DNA of 64,000 nucleotides from Thauera linaloolentis 47Lol = DSM 12138 (GCF_000310205.1 NZ_AMXE01000003.1:1-64000), one strand, 5' to 3'. Shown: positions 9,002-20,014, numbered from the stretch's first letter. Program-made: numbers and translations. The notes: a model not told the origin generated them from the letters alone.

Positions 9002-10765
9002 ATGGGGGTTCGCAAGGGCTTCGTATCGCTGTTGCTGGGTGCGGCGCTGCAAGCGGCCCTGCCCGCTTCTGCACAGCAGGCGCTGGACGTGGCGCTGGAG
9101 GCGCCGGACGAGGTGCGTCCCTTGCTCGAACGCCATGTGCGCTTGCTGCGCAGTGACGAACTCGCGCTGCCCGAGGCCGCGCCCGATCGCAGCGCGATGG
9201 TGCGCCGCACGCGGCGCGAGGTGGAGCAACTGCTCGCCACCGAGGGCTATTTTTCGCCGGTGATCGGCATCGATCGCAGCGAAGCCGGGCGCTGGCTGCT
9301 GAAAGTCGAGCCGGGGCCGCGTGCGCGAGTCGAGCAGGTGTCGATCGCCTTCGAAGGAGAGGTGGCGCTGGCGCGGGAGGATGGTGGGCAGCAGGAGCAG
9401 GGCGGGGCGGTCTACCTCGACGCGTTGCGTGCCCGTTGGAGCCTGCCGGCGGGTGCGCCTTTCCGCCAGGCGGATTGGGATGCGGCCAAGCAGGCCTTGC
9501 TCGATGCCATTGCCGCGCGGCGCTATGCGGCCGCACGCATCGTTGCCAGCCGTGCCGAGGTCGATCCGGAGGCGGCGTCGGTGCGCTTGAGCATCACGCT
9601 CGACAGCGGCCCGGCCTTCTACCTGGGGAAACTCGAGGTCAGCGGCCTGCAGGAACTGCCCGCCGATCTGGTACAGCGCTACAGCCGCCTGAAGGCCGGG
9701 GCGCCGTATGATCGCGAGGAATTGCTGGCGTTCCAGACGGGCTTGCAGAACACCCCGCATTTTGCCTCTGTGATCGTGGATATCGACCGCGATCCGGCCC
9801 TGGCCGCTGCCGTCCCGGTGCGGGTTCAGGTGGCCGAGGCGCGGCCCAGGTACATCGGCTTCGGTGCGGGCGTTTCAAGCAACACCGGCTTTCGCGTCGA
9901 AGCCACTTATCGCGATGCCAATCTGCTGCGCCGTGGCTGGGAATTGTCTACGGGCCTGCGCCTCGAGCAGCGCCGCCAGTCTGCTTATGCCGATGTTTTC
10001 CTGCCGCCATCGGGGCGCCATCGGGACAGTTTCGGTGCCCTCGTCGATCGCAGCGATCTCGAAGGCCTCCGGATCGAGTCCCAGGCGGTCGGGGTGGCGC
10101 GCACCACGGTGCGCGGCGACATCGAGACCCAGCTCGCACTGCGCCTGCAGCATGAACGCATGCGGCCCGATGGCGCCCAAGCAAGTTCGCAGAACACGCT
10201 GACCGTCAACTGGACCTGGATCCAGCGCGCGGTCGACGATCTGCTCGACCCCACGCACGGCCACGTGCTCGAATTTCAGCTTGGCGGCGGTGCGGCGGTT
10301 GCGCTCGCCGACCGCGATTTCGTTCGTGTGTATGGGCGTGCCGTACGCTACCAGCCCGTGGGCGAACGCGACGTCTTCATCCTGCGTGGTGAGGCCGGCG
10401 TGACCCTGGCCGATTCGCGCGAGGGCATTCCGCAGGATTTCCTGTTCCGGACGGGCGGTGCGCAGTCGGTACGCGGCTATGCCTACCAGAGCCTGGGGGT
10501 CAGCGAGGGAGAGGCGACCGTCGGTGGGCGCTACCTCGGCACGATGAGTGCGGAGTACGTGCGCTGGTTCCGGCCGCAGTGGGGGGCGGCCGTGTTCGTC
10601 GATGCCGGGGATGCGGCCGACACGCGCGAGGATTTCGACCTGCACGCGGGATATGGCGTCGGCGCACGCTGGCGCAGCCCGGCCGGGCCGTTGGCGATCG
10701 ACCTTGCCTGGGGGCACGAGGAGCGCAAGCTGCGGCTGCACTTCGGGGTGGCGATCGCTTTCTGA
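9002..10765 (+). CDS. tamA: TamA-like Omp85 family outer-membrane assembly protein
   Basis: A 587-residue protein with a signal peptide ending near LPASAQQA (about residue 26), three POTRA-like segments (about 27-255) and a C-terminal Omp85 beta-barrel. The barrel ends in LHFGVAIAF, with the terminal Phe expected of outer-membrane proteins. The barrel region contains RTGGAQSVRGYAYQSLG, the VRGY motif of the family. In E. coli TamA works with the inner-membrane protein TamB to insert autotransporters and other proteins. No tamB follows here: the next gene is on the other strand. The name rests on size, three POTRAs and the VRGY motif. Confidence 0.87.
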   Translation: MGVRKGFVSLLLGAALQAALPASAQQALDVALEAPDEVRPLLERHVRLLRSDELALPEAAPDRSAMVRRTRREVEQLLATEGYFSPVIGIDRSEAGRWLLKVEPGPRARVEQVSIAFEGEVALAREDGGQQEQGGAVYLDALRARWSLPAGAPFRQADWDAAKQALLDAIAARRYAAARIVASRAEVDPEAASVRLSITLDSGPAFYLGKLEVSGLQELPADLVQRYSRLKAGAPYDREELLAFQTGLQNTPHFASVIVDIDRDPALAAAVPVRVQVAEARPRYIGFGAGVSSNTGFRVEATYRDANLLRRGWELSTGLRLEQRRQSAYADVFLPPSGRHRDSFGALVDRSDLEGLRIESQAVGVARTTVRGDIETQLALRLQHERMRPDGAQASSQNTLTVNWTWIQRAVDDLLDPTHGHVLEFQLGGGAAVALADRDFVRVYGRAVRYQPVGERDVFILRGEAGVTLADSREGIPQDFLFRTGGAQSVRGYAYQSLGVSEGEATVGGRYLGTMSAEYVRWFRPQWGAAVFVDAGDAADTREDFDLHAGYGVGARWRSPAGPLAIDLAWGHEERKLRLHFGVAIAF

Positions 10766-10801
10766 GCGCCGGCGTACGAAGCGGCAATCGTCCTGGAGCG
10801 G

Positions 10802-11410
10802 TCAGGCGCGGCGCCGGAACACGAGGCTGAGGTTGTTGGCAGGCATCTCGACGAGTTCGTCCAGCCGTAAACCATGTCTGCAGGCTTCGGCCTCCACGGC
10901 CTCCAGGTCGCGGACGCCGAAACGGGGGTCGATGCTGCGCAGCCATTCGTCGAAAGCGGCGTTGGACGCCGCAGTGTGTGCGTTGCCGCGGCGGTAGGGG
11001 CCATAGCAATACACGACGCCGTCGTCCGGCAGGATGCGGGCCGCGCCGCGGAACAGCGCCGCTGTGCTCGACCACGGGGAATAGTGCAGCACGTTGATTG
11101 CCACCACGGCGTCAGCGTGCTGGAGCGGCCAGGTTTCGTCGTGCAGTTCGAGTTCGAGCGGCAAGGCGATGTTGGACAGGCCGGCGTGCGAGATCCAGGC
11201 CGTGATCGAGCCGATCGCGCCGCGGTCGCCGTCGGTCGGTTGCCAGCGAAGTCCCGGAATGTGCGTGCAGAAATGCACGGCATGTTCTCCGGTTCCACTG
11301 CCGACCTCCAGTACTGTGGCCGTATCCGGCAGCACCCGCCGCAAGACTTCCAGGATGTACCCGCGGTTCCGTTCGGTGGAAGGAGAGAAGAGGCGTCGAT
11401 CGTCGGACAT
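10802..11410 (-). CDS. DUF938 family SAM-dependent methyltransferase
   Basis: A 202-residue protein with a class I methyltransferase fold. The S-adenosylmethionine-binding motif is VLEVGSGTGEHAVHF (about 33-47), followed by INVLHYSPW and the YCYGPYRR segment typical of the DUF938 family. The substrate is unknown. Start ATG at 11410 gives MSDDRRLFSPSTERNRGYIL, the usual family start (SPSxERNR). The upstream in-frame ATG would add 11 Pro/Arg-rich residues. It converges on the TamA-like gene with 36 bases between the stops. Confidence 0.87.
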   Translation of the reverse strand: MSDDRRLFSPSTERNRGYILEVLRRVLPDTATVLEVGSGTGEHAVHFCTHIPGLRWQPTDGDRGAIGSITAWISHAGLSNIALPLELELHDETWPLQHADAVVAINVLHYSPWSSTAALFRGAARILPDDGVVYCYGPYRRGNAHTAASNAAFDEWLRSIDPRFGVRDLEAVEAEACRHGLRLDELVEMPANNLSLVFRRRA

Positions 11411-11562
11411 GGGAAAGGGGGGCGGGCTGAATCGTCGGCACATTGTGTCATGCAGCGTCGAGTTTTCCGGCGCTCATCATCCTTGGCTGCGTACCTGGCG
11501 GAGTGCTTGGCCATGGTGCTGTCCGCTGCCTGTGGAGGGGGGTGTTCAGCCCGCGCTTGCGG

Positions 11563-12774
11563 TCAGCGGACCCTGAAGGGCAGATTGGCAGTCGCTGCCT
11601 TGCCGTTCCGGTCGCGTATGGTGATGAACAGGCGGTAGGCACCCGGCGCGGCCGGCGCCACGAAGCGCACGGTGGCCGCGTCCGCCTGCCGCACTCGGAC
11701 CTCGGTGCGGGGCGGAGGCGCCTCGGCGTCGCCGCCCTTGCGCAAATCAGTGGCTTCGGCGAGGACCGTCCATTCGGTCGTCAGCGCCGAGCCATCATGA
11801 GCGACGGCGTCGACGCCCGCGGAAATTTCCACGCCAGGGGCGAATTCGTCCGCGCCGATGCCGATGCCGCGGATTTCCGGTGCGGGCTTCGCCACCGGCC
11901 GCCCCCAGGCCGCGGCGAGCGCGTCGGTCATCGCGGTCTCGCTGCCGTCGGTGAGCAGCAGGCCGTGCCAGGTCGCAGTCTGTTCCTGCTTGGCGCCCCA
12001 CAGGAAGGGGAAGGCGCCGCGGATCTGCGGCTGATCCTTCAGAAAAGAGAGGGCTTCGGTGAAGAAGCGCGCCTTCTCGGTGCTGGTGAGTTCCACCGGC
12101 GCGCCCCAGGGCTTGCGCCCTGCCTGCCATTGGCCGAGCGGACCGAGCTCGGCGACCACCACCGGCTTGGCGATGCCCGCCGCGAGCAGGCGCTGCGGCA
12201 GGTCGAACACCGCGCCGGCATAGACGTTGATGCCGAGCAGGTCGACATTGGGGCAGCAGCCGGCCAGCGTGCGAAAGGCGTCCATCCCGGTGTCGGCGAC
12301 CACCATCAGGGTCGGGTGCGCGGGGTCGAGGCGCTTCACCAGGCCGGCGAGGCGATCGAGCTCGCGCCACAGTGGCAGTGGATCGGCGACGCCGGTCTCG
12401 ATCTCGTTGCCCACACCCCAGGCGAGGAGCGCCGGGTGGTTGCGGTGGCGGACGACGAAGTCGAGCACGGCTTCTTCCTGTGCGCGCACCGCGGCGGCGT
12501 CAGTGTAGTCGAAACCGTGACGTGGATGTTCCAGCCACAACCCCATCACCACCTTCATGCCCAGCCGCTCCGCCTCGTCCAGCACCCAGGCGTCGTTGGC
12601 GCGATAGACGCGCACGACCTTGGCGCCGGCTTTGGCCAAGCGTTCGAGGTTGGCGCGGTCGCCTTCGAAGGCTGCGCCCTGCCAGGTTTCGCTCGCCGTA
12701 GCTGCAATGGCGCCGAGCAGCACGAGCGCGGCCATGAGCAAGCGGAGAACGGGGCGGAGGAGGGGAGTGGACAT
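11563..12774 (-). CDS. Secreted glycoside hydrolase, TIM-barrel (GH2/GH5-like)
   Basis: A 403-residue protein with a signal peptide (hydrophobic 6-27, cleavage after TAS) and a clan-A TIM barrel. Both catalytic glutamates can be seen: the acid in WGVGNEIETG (Glu124) and the nucleophile in VVVAELGPLG (Glu209). The last 100 residues form a separate beta-sandwich-like domain, as in enzymes acting on beta-glycans. The exact substrate cannot be told. It could act on an exopolysaccharide or a plant or microbial beta-glucan. The ATG at 12774 gives a normal signal peptide. It stands alone, divergent from groESL. Confidence 0.75.
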   Translation of the reverse strand: MSTPLLRPVLRLLMAALVLLGAIAATASETWQGAAFEGDRANLERLAKAGAKVVRVYRANDAWVLDEAERLGMKVVMGLWLEHPRHGFDYTDAAAVRAQEEAVLDFVVRHRNHPALLAWGVGNEIETGVADPLPLWRELDRLAGLVKRLDPAHPTLMVVADTGMDAFRTLAGCCPNVDLLGINVYAGAVFDLPQRLLAAGIAKPVVVAELGPLGQWQAGRKPWGAPVELTSTEKARFFTEALSFLKDQPQIRGAFPFLWGAKQEQTATWHGLLLTDGSETAMTDALAAAWGRPVAKPAPEIRGIGIGADEFAPGVEISAGVDAVAHDGSALTTEWTVLAEATDLRKGGDAEAPPPRTEVRVRQADAATVRFVAPAAPGAYRLFITIRDRNGKAATANLPFRVR

Positions 12775-13011
12775 GAAGATGGCGCCGAGAGACGGAGCGA
12801 AAGTGCCGTTGCAGGGACCATTGTGCCCCCAAACCATCCTGTCGTTGGGCGTAGGGCCGGTAGCCGGCGCGGTCCACGTTTGGCATCTCTTGCGTGCGGG
12901 GCGTGCAGAGGCGGCCGGCGGCGGCCGGGAAAACTCACGATTCAGTGGTGCTCGACGAGAATGCCGTATGAATCAAACCCTCCAGGCGTGTCGATATTCA
13001 CGCCCGCCGCA

Positions 13012-13040
13012 CTTGAAATCCCCGGACCCCGTCCCTATTA
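13012..13040 (+). promoter_or_regulatory. Heat-shock (sigma-32 type) promoter of groESL
   Basis: CTTGAAA at 13012-13018, a 14-base spacer, then CCCTATTA at 13033-13040. This fits the sigma-32 consensus (CTTGAAA, 13-14 bases, CCCCATnT) well. It abuts the CIRCE operator. I see no feature in the rest of the gap from 12775 to 13011. Confidence 0.8.
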
Positions 13041-13067
13041 TTAGCACTCGTTGGCAGTGAGTGCTAA
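13041..13067 (+). promoter_or_regulatory. CIRCE operator (HrcA site)
   Basis: TTAGCACTC at 13041-13049, 9 bases, GAGTGCTAA at 13059-13067. This is a perfect inverted repeat and a perfect match to CIRCE, the operator bound by the repressor HrcA. It sits where transcription from the sigma-32-type promoter would start, so groESL should be under both positive and negative heat control. hrcA is not in the window. Confidence 0.95.
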
Positions 13068-13180
13068 CAAGCTTCGGGCAACGGCGAAGTCGCCGCGCCC
13101 TGGGGCCACTGCGAATTTTCTGCGGGCTGGCCCGCAACCAAGCAACCCAAACAGTTGAACCGTAGATAGGAGAGAACTCG

Positions 13181-13471
13181 ATGAAGATTCGTCCCCTGCA
13201 CGATCGCGTGATCGTCAAGCGTCTGGAAGCCGAACGCAAGACCGCCAGCGGCATCGTGATCCCAGACAGCGCAGGCGAAAAGCCCGATCAGGGCGAAGTC
13301 CTGGCAGTCGGTAACGGCAAGATCCTCGATGACGGCAATGTGCGTCCGATGGCCGTCAAGGTGGGCGACAAGGTCCTGTTCGGCAAGTATGCCGGCCAGG
13401 CCGTCAAGGTCGAAGGCGAAGAGCTCCTCGTGATGCGCGAGGAAGACATCATGGGCGTGGTCGAGGGCTGA
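13181..13471 (+). CDS. groES: Co-chaperonin GroES
   Basis: A 96-residue GroES starting [16 protein letters not shown]. It forms the heptameric lid of the GroEL folding chamber. The mobile loop is [18 protein letters not shown] (about 17-34), and the protein ends [10 protein letters not shown], all standard. AGGAGAG lies just before the ATG. groEL follows 54 bases downstream. The leader from the CIRCE element to the start is about 115 bases. Confidence 0.99.
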   Translation: MKIRPLHDRVIVKRLEAERKTASGIVIPDSAGEKPDQGEVLAVGNGKILDDGNVRPMAVKVGDKVLFGKYAGQAVKVEGEELLVMREEDIMGVVEG

Positions 13472-13504
13472 GCCTTCTCCCGTATCCCTGAAGCGCTAAC
13501 CTGA

Positions 13505-15178
<1,674 letters not shown>

Positions 15179-15192
15179 TGCCTTGCCGGCAG

Positions 15193-15254
15193 GCCCCGCT
15201 TGGGCGGGGCTTGCGGCCCGTCGTTCAGCGAAGGCCCCGCGCAAGCGGGGCCTT
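15193..15254 (+). terminator. Tandem GC-rich hairpins after groEL
   Basis: Two hairpins lie after the groEL stop. The first has arms GCCCCGC/GCGGGGC (15193-15210). The second has a perfect 10-bp stem AAGGCCCCGC/GCGGGGCCTT with a GCAA loop (15231-15254). The tail is not T-rich, so termination is likely but may be imperfect. Confidence 0.7.
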
Positions 15255-15619
15255 CGTCGTATGGGGTCTGTCCGCCGCTGTCGGCGCATGGCGCGAGAGG
15301 CCAGGGCGGCGTTGCCGATCTGGCTGGAAACCGTGGGATAATTGGACGCTTCCACCGCATCGGTGGCGCTTGCCTGTTGCCAGGGCGAGTGCGGGGAGGC
15401 GGGAGCACGGCGGGCCGGGCGCGGAGCCCGGGGGGCGAGACAGAACCGGGGCCTGGGTGGAACACAGGGCCAGGGTGTTCTCGTCCCGGCTAAAAATCGG
15501 TAGGGAGCGACGACCGGATGTATCCGGGCCGCTCCCTGAAGCGCGTGCCGGCAAAGGGCCGATGCGCTTCCGATGACCGAGCAAAAGGAGAACAGCGGAG
15601 CCGATGCTAGGCGCATCCG
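15255..15619. other. Non-coding gap between groEL and the two-component genes
   Basis: About 365 bases without a supported gene. Short frames here have no recognisable product or ribosome site. A GATAAT near 15336 could be a -10 element, but no good -35 accompanies it. Confidence 0.5.
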
Positions 15620-15636
15620 CTTACACGTAACTTACA
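15620..15636 (+). promoter_or_regulatory. Direct repeat, candidate response-regulator box
   Basis: CTTACA occurs twice (15620-15625 and 15631-15636) with an 11-base period. This is the layout bound by OmpR/PhoB-family response regulators such as PmrA and QseB. It ends 11 bases before the start of the response-regulator gene, which suggests autoregulation. Confidence 0.5.
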
Positions 15637-15647
15637 TCCGGAATTTC

Positions 15648-16334
15648 ATGCGCATCCTCCTGGCAGAAGATGATCCCGTGATCGCCGATGGCATCGGCCG
15701 TGCCCTCAAGCGCAATGGATATGCCGTGGATCACGTCGATAACGGCGCCGATGCCGACGCGGCCCTGGCCTCCCAGCCCTATGATCTGCTCATTCTCGAC
15801 CTCGGCATGCCGCGGCTGGGGGGGATCGAGGTGCTCAAGCGCCTGCGGGCGAGGAAGTCGGCGCTGCCGGTACTGATCCTGACTGCGCAGGACGGCGTCG
15901 ATGACCGTGTCCGAGGCCTCGATGCGGGCGCGGACGACTACATGACGAAGCCGTTCGCCTTGCCGGAGCTGGAGGCGCGCGTGCGCGCGCTGACGCGCCG
16001 TGGTACGGGGCAGGCTCGTTGTCTCGAGCTGGGGCGCCTGTCCTACGACCAGGCCGATCGCGTGGTCAAGGTCGATGGGCAGGTACTCGAACTGTCGGCG
16101 CGCGAGATCGGCCTGCTGGAGGTCTTCCTGCTGCGTGTGGGGCGGCTGGTGAGCAAGGACCAGCTGGTGGACCATCTTTGTGGCTGGGGGGAAGAGGTCT
16201 CCAGCAACGCCATCGAGGTCTATGTGCACCGTCTGCGCAAGAAGCTGGAGGATAGCGGTGTGCGCATCGTGACGGTTCGCGGGCTGGGGTATTGCCTGGA
16301 GAACTCGGATGCGGCGCCGGCGACGAAGGCCTGA
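15648..16334 (+). CDS. OmpR-family response regulator (TctD/QseB-like)
   Basis: A 228-residue response regulator. The receiver domain has the acidic pair at 8-9, the phosphorylation site Asp51 (LLILDLGMP), and Lys near MTKPFALPELEARV. A winged-helix DNA-binding domain follows from about residue 125, with EVYVHRLRKKLEDSGVRIVTVRGLGY near the end split over its recognition region. The ATG at 15648 starts exactly at the first receiver strand (MRILLAEDD). It overlaps the sensor kinase gene by 26 bases, so the two are coupled. The downstream acetate-transport operon is the likeliest target, by position only. Confidence 0.92.
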   Translation: MRILLAEDDPVIADGIGRALKRNGYAVDHVDNGADADAALASQPYDLLILDLGMPRLGGIEVLKRLRARKSALPVLILTAQDGVDDRVRGLDAGADDYMTKPFALPELEARVRALTRRGTGQARCLELGRLSYDQADRVVKVDGQVLELSAREIGLLEVFLLRVGRLVSKDQLVDHLCGWGEEVSSNAIEVYVHRLRKKLEDSGVRIVTVRGLGYCLENSDAAPATKA

Positions 16335-17793
16335 CAAGGCGGCATCGGGCTCGAAGCGTGCGGGGCCGCCGAATTCGCTGTTCGGCGAGATCCTCGACTG
16401 GCTGCTCGCGCCCTTGCTGTTCCTGTGGCCGATTTCGATCATCATCACGCATAACGTCGCCGACAACATCGCCAACCAGCCCTATGACCTTGCACTGGCA
16501 GACGGCGTCCGTACGCTGTCCCGCATGGTCGTGCTGGAGGACGGGAAGCCGGCCGTGCGTTTTCCGGCGCCGCCGCGTGCCTTGTTCCGCGCGGATCAGG
16601 ATGATGTGCTGTACTTCCAGGTGGCTGACGAGCACGGCGTAGTCATTACCGGCGATCCGGACATCCCGAGGCCGCTGGGGCCGGTCAGCCTGGCGGGTGA
16701 GGACGTGCTGTTCCGCGACGAGACCATCCATGGCGAGGAAACGCGGATCGCCTATCGAATGCTGCGTCCGGGCGAAGGCGAGGGTTCGCCGCTGGTACTG
16801 GTGCAGGTGGCGGAAACGCGCAACAAGCGCGGCGACCTCGCCTCGCGCGTGGTGACAGGCGTGCTGCTGCCGCAGTTCGCCATCATCCCGTTGGCCGTGG
16901 TGCTCGTCTGGGTCGGACTGTCGCGCGGCATCACGCCACTCAACCGGCTGCAGAGCCTGATTCGCCGGCGGCGCCCGACCGATCTCTCGCCCGTCCAGCC
17001 GGCGAGCGTGCCGGAGGAGGTGCGGCCGCTGATCGTCGCCTTCAACGACATGATGGCGCGCCTGGAGGAAAATCTGCAGGCCCAGCAGCGCTTCATCGCC
17101 GATGCGGCCCACCAGATGCGCACGCCATTGACCGGGCTGAAAATGCAGACCGACTTGGCCTTGCATGAGACCGACCCCGAGCAGTTGCGCCTGTCGCTGG
17201 CCCACATCGCCGAGAGTACCGATCGCGCGGCCCACCTCATCAACCAGTTGCTGTCGCTGGCCCGTGCCGAGGCGAGTTTCGAGAAGCTGTATGCGGTCGA
17301 GCCGGTGAACCTGGGCACGGTCGTGCGGGAAGTGGCGCTGGAGCTGTTCCCGCGTGCGCAGGCGAAGGATATCGATCTCGGCGCGGAAGGAAGCGATGGA
17401 GAGCTGCGCGTCGAGGGCAATCCGGTGCTGCTGCGTGAAATGGTCAAGAATCTGGTGGACAACGCGATCAAGTACACGCCGCGCGGCGGGCACGTGACGG
17501 TGCGGACGCGCTTTGCGGGGTCGCCCATCCTGGAAGTCGAGGATACCGGGCCGGGTATCCCCGAGGCTGATCGGGAGCGTGTGTTCGAACGCTTCTATCG
17601 CGTGCTGGGCAGCGGCGCTGACGGTTCTGGCCTGGGGCTGCCAATCGTGCGCGAGATTGGCGAGCTCCATCGCGCCACCGTGACGCTGGATGCCAACCCG
17701 GCGGGGCAGGGCACGCTCGCGCGGGTCGTCTTCCCGCGCAGCCATCTGCAGGCGCCCCCTCCCGTGCACGGAGACGTCTATCCGCTGGGGTGA
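16309..17793 (+). CDS. Membrane sensor histidine kinase (TctE-like)
   Basis: A 494-residue sensor kinase. The N-terminus is Arg-rich, with a first membrane helix at about 28-47, a periplasmic domain of about 130 residues, a second helix at about 183-203, and then a HAMP-like linker. The H-box is DAAHQMRTPLTGL with His268. The N-box is NLVDNAIKYTPRGG and the G-boxes are EDTGPGIPEADRERVFERF and GSGLGLPIVREI. The periplasmic part resembles TctE-type sensors, which detect tricarboxylates or related organic acids. It lies directly upstream of yjcH-actP, so carboxylate sensing is a reasonable guess. Confidence 0.9.
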   Translation: MRRRRRRPDKAASGSKRAGPPNSLFGEILDWLLAPLLFLWPISIIITHNVADNIANQPYDLALADGVRTLSRMVVLEDGKPAVRFPAPPRALFRADQDDVLYFQVADEHGVVITGDPDIPRPLGPVSLAGEDVLFRDETIHGEETRIAYRMLRPGEGEGSPLVLVQVAETRNKRGDLASRVVTGVLLPQFAIIPLAVVLVWVGLSRGITPLNRLQSLIRRRRPTDLSPVQPASVPEEVRPLIVAFNDMMARLEENLQAQQRFIADAAHQMRTPLTGLKMQTDLALHETDPEQLRLSLAHIAESTDRAAHLINQLLSLARAEASFEKLYAVEPVNLGTVVREVALELFPRAQAKDIDLGAEGSDGELRVEGNPVLLREMVKNLVDNAIKYTPRGGHVTVRTRFAGSPILEVEDTGPGIPEADRERVFERFYRVLGSGADGSGLGLPIVREIGELHRATVTLDANPAGQGTLARVVFPRSHLQAPPPVHGDVYPLG

Positions 17794-17838
17794 GCGCCTG
17801 TTCGACCCCCTGCAGGGAGGGCGAAACAGGCGGGTTGT

Positions 17839-17852
17839 TTGATCACGGTCAA
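17839..17852 (+). promoter_or_regulatory. FNR/CRP-family binding site upstream of yjcH-actP
   Basis: TTGAT-CACG-GTCAA differs from the FNR consensus (TTGAT-N4-ATCAA) at one base. Its centre is about 40 bases upstream of the start point expected from an A/T-rich -10 candidate (CATAAA, 17872-17877), the class II activator position. The stretch 17850-17890 is much richer in A/T than its surroundings. Binding by an FNR-, DNR- or CRP-type regulator is inferred. Confidence 0.6.
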
Positions 17853-17977
17853 TAAATAATCAAAAAAACTGCATAAAAGAAACTTTTTTACACCCTGTAA
17901 GCACGCCGTAAGTGTCTTCGCATAATTTGAGCGTAGCCGGTCAGTGTCCGGTCCGTTCAAACAAGCAGGAGGGAGAC

Positions 17978-18286
17978 ATGGAAAGCAATATGGTGGCGAA
18001 GATCGTCGCCAACCCGAAGTACCAGCGCCTCGTAAGTACGCGTACGCGCTTCGGTTGGTTGCTCACGATCATCATGCTGGTCGTGTATTACGGCTACACC
18101 GCGATCATCGCCTTCGACAAGGAGCTGTTTCATCAGCGCCTGGGCGAAGGCGTGATGACGCTCGGTGTTCCGGTCGGTTTCGGGGTAATCGTGTTCACCA
18201 TCATCATTACCGGCATTTATGTGCGTCGCGCCAACTCGGAGTTCGACGCCATGACTGAAGAAATCGTCAAGGAGAGCGGCAAATGA
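17978..18286 (+). CDS. yjcH: DUF485 inner-membrane protein YjcH
   Basis: A 102-residue protein with two membrane helices (about 25-47 and 60-82). It belongs to the DUF485 family that almost always precedes the acetate symporter gene actP. The role is not firmly known. It is thought to assist the symporter. A strong AGGAGGGA site precedes the ATG at 17978. The stop overlaps the actP ATG (ATGA). Confidence 0.93.
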   Translation: MESNMVAKIVANPKYQRLVSTRTRFGWLLTIIMLVVYYGYTAIIAFDKELFHQRLGEGVMTLGVPVGFGVIVFTIIITGIYVRRANSEFDAMTEEIVKESGK

Positions 18287-20001
18287 TCGGCCGTTACGCA
18301 CGTCTGGGCGGCGGTCTCGCCCTTGCCCTCCTGTCCGCAGCCGCACTGGCGGCCGGCGGCGACCTCGGCCAGGCCGAAAAGCAGGCGACGAACTGGACCG
18401 CGATCATCATGTTCGCCGCGTTCGTCACCGGTACCCTGTTCATCACCAAGTGGGCGGCGGCCAAGACCAAGTCGGCCGCTGACTTCTACACTGCCGGCGG
18501 CGGCATCACCGGCTTCCAGAATGGTCTGGCCATCGCGGGCGACTACATGTCGGCCGCATCCTTTCTCGGTATTTCCGCCGCGGTCATGGTCAGTGGCTAC
18601 GATGGCCTGATCTACTCGATCGGCTTTCTCGTCGGCTGGCCCATCATCACCTTCCTGATGGCGGAAAAGCTGCGCAACCTCGGCAAGTTCACCTTTGCCG
18701 ACGTGGCCGCCTACCGCTTCGAGCAGACCCCGATCCGCGCTTTCGCCGCATCGGGCACGCTGGTCGTGGTGGCTTTCTACCTGATCGCCCAGATGGTGGG
18801 GGCGGGCCAGTTGATCAAGCTGCTGTTCGGTCTCGAATACTGGATGGCGGTGGTCATCGTCGGCGCGCTGATGATGGTCTACGTGCTGTTCGGCGGCATG
18901 ACGGCCACGACCTGGGTGCAGATCATCAAGGCCGTGCTGCTGCTGTCGGGTGCGTCCTTCATGGCTTTCATCGTGATGATGAACTATGGCTTCTCGCCCG
19001 AGCAGTTGTTCGCCGCTTCGGTGAAGGTCAAGGCCGATGCCGCGGTCGCGATCGGCAAGTCGCCGGAAGAAGCCAGCGTGCTCGCCCAGGCGATCATGGG
19101 GCCGGGTTCGTTCATCAAGGATCCGATCTCGGCGATTTCCTTCGGCATGGCGCTGATGTTCGGTACCGCGGGCCTGCCGCACATCCTGATGCGCTTCTTC
19201 ACCGTGCCGGATGCGAAGGAAGCACGCAAGTCGGTGTTCTGGGCCACGACCTGGATCGGCTACTTCTACATCCTGACCTTCATCATCGGTTTCGGTGCGA
19301 TCGTGCTGGTGTCGAACAATCCGGAGTTCCTGGAGCCGAGCGGCGCGCTGAAGGGCGGCGGCAACATGGCGGCGATCCATCTCGCCAACGCGGTCGGCGG
19401 CAACGTTTTCCTCGGCTTCATGTCGGCGGTGGCCTTCGCGACCATTCTCGCGGTGGTGGCGGGCCTGACGTTGTCGGGCGCCTCGGCGGTGTCGCACGAC
19501 TTGTACGCCACGGTGTTCAAGAAGGGCAATGCCGATTCCGCGTCGGAGCTGCGTGTCTCGCGTATCACCACCATTGCCCTGGGCATCATCGCCGTGGTGC
19601 TGGGCATCGCGTTCGAGAAGCAGAACATCGCCTTCATGGTGTCGCTGGCCTTCGCCATCGCAGCATCGGCCAACTTCCCGGTGCTGTTCATGTCGGTGCT
19701 GTGGAAGGATTGCACGACGCGTGGCGCCACCATCGGCGGTTTCCTTGGCCTGATCACGGCCGTGGGCCTCACCGTGGTGTCGCCGTCGGTGTGGGAAGCG
19801 ACGCTGGGCAACCCGAAGGGGTCGGCACTGTTCCCCTACACCTCGCCGGCGCTGTTCTCGATGACGGCAGGTTTCCTCGGCATCTGGCTGTTCTCGATCC
19901 TCGACAACAGCGCCCGTGCGAAGGCCGACCGCGCCGGCTACCTGGCCCAGCGCGTGCGTTCCGAGACCGGGATTGGCGCTGCATCGGCCTCGAGCCACTA
20001 A
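18283..20001 (+). CDS. actP: Cation/acetate symporter ActP
   Basis: A 572-residue sodium:solute symporter (SSS family) with a signal-like N-terminus ([18 protein letters not shown]) and about 13 membrane helices. Family segments include [18 protein letters not shown] near the first transmembrane core, and [16 protein letters not shown]. It takes up acetate and probably other short carboxylates such as propionate or glyoxylate. It is coupled to yjcH by a 4-base overlap. Tandem terminators follow. The TctDE-like pair just upstream may control it. Confidence 0.95.
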   Translation: MIGRYARLGGGLALALLSAAALAAGGDLGQAEKQATNWTAIIMFAAFVTGTLFITKWAAAKTKSAADFYTAGGGITGFQNGLAIAGDYMSAASFLGISAAVMVSGYDGLIYSIGFLVGWPIITFLMAEKLRNLGKFTFADVAAYRFEQTPIRAFAASGTLVVVAFYLIAQMVGAGQLIKLLFGLEYWMAVVIVGALMMVYVLFGGMTATTWVQIIKAVLLLSGASFMAFIVMMNYGFSPEQLFAASVKVKADAAVAIGKSPEEASVLAQAIMGPGSFIKDPISAISFGMALMFGTAGLPHILMRFFTVPDAKEARKSVFWATTWIGYFYILTFIIGFGAIVLVSNNPEFLEPSGALKGGGNMAAIHLANAVGGNVFLGFMSAVAFATILAVVAGLTLSGASAVSHDLYATVFKKGNADSASELRVSRITTIALGIIAVVLGIAFEKQNIAFMVSLAFAIAASANFPVLFMSVLWKDCTTRGATIGGFLGLITAVGLTVVSPSVWEATLGNPKGSALFPYTSPALFSMTAGFLGIWLFSILDNSARAKADRAGYLAQRVRSETGIGAASASSH

Positions 20002-20014
20002 GTCTCTGCAAAAA

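Noticed and set aside
7976..9760. 594-codon minus-strand frame across fbp and the TamA-like gene
   Set aside because: Covers two clear plus-strand genes. The product is Arg/His/Gln-rich and shows no motif.
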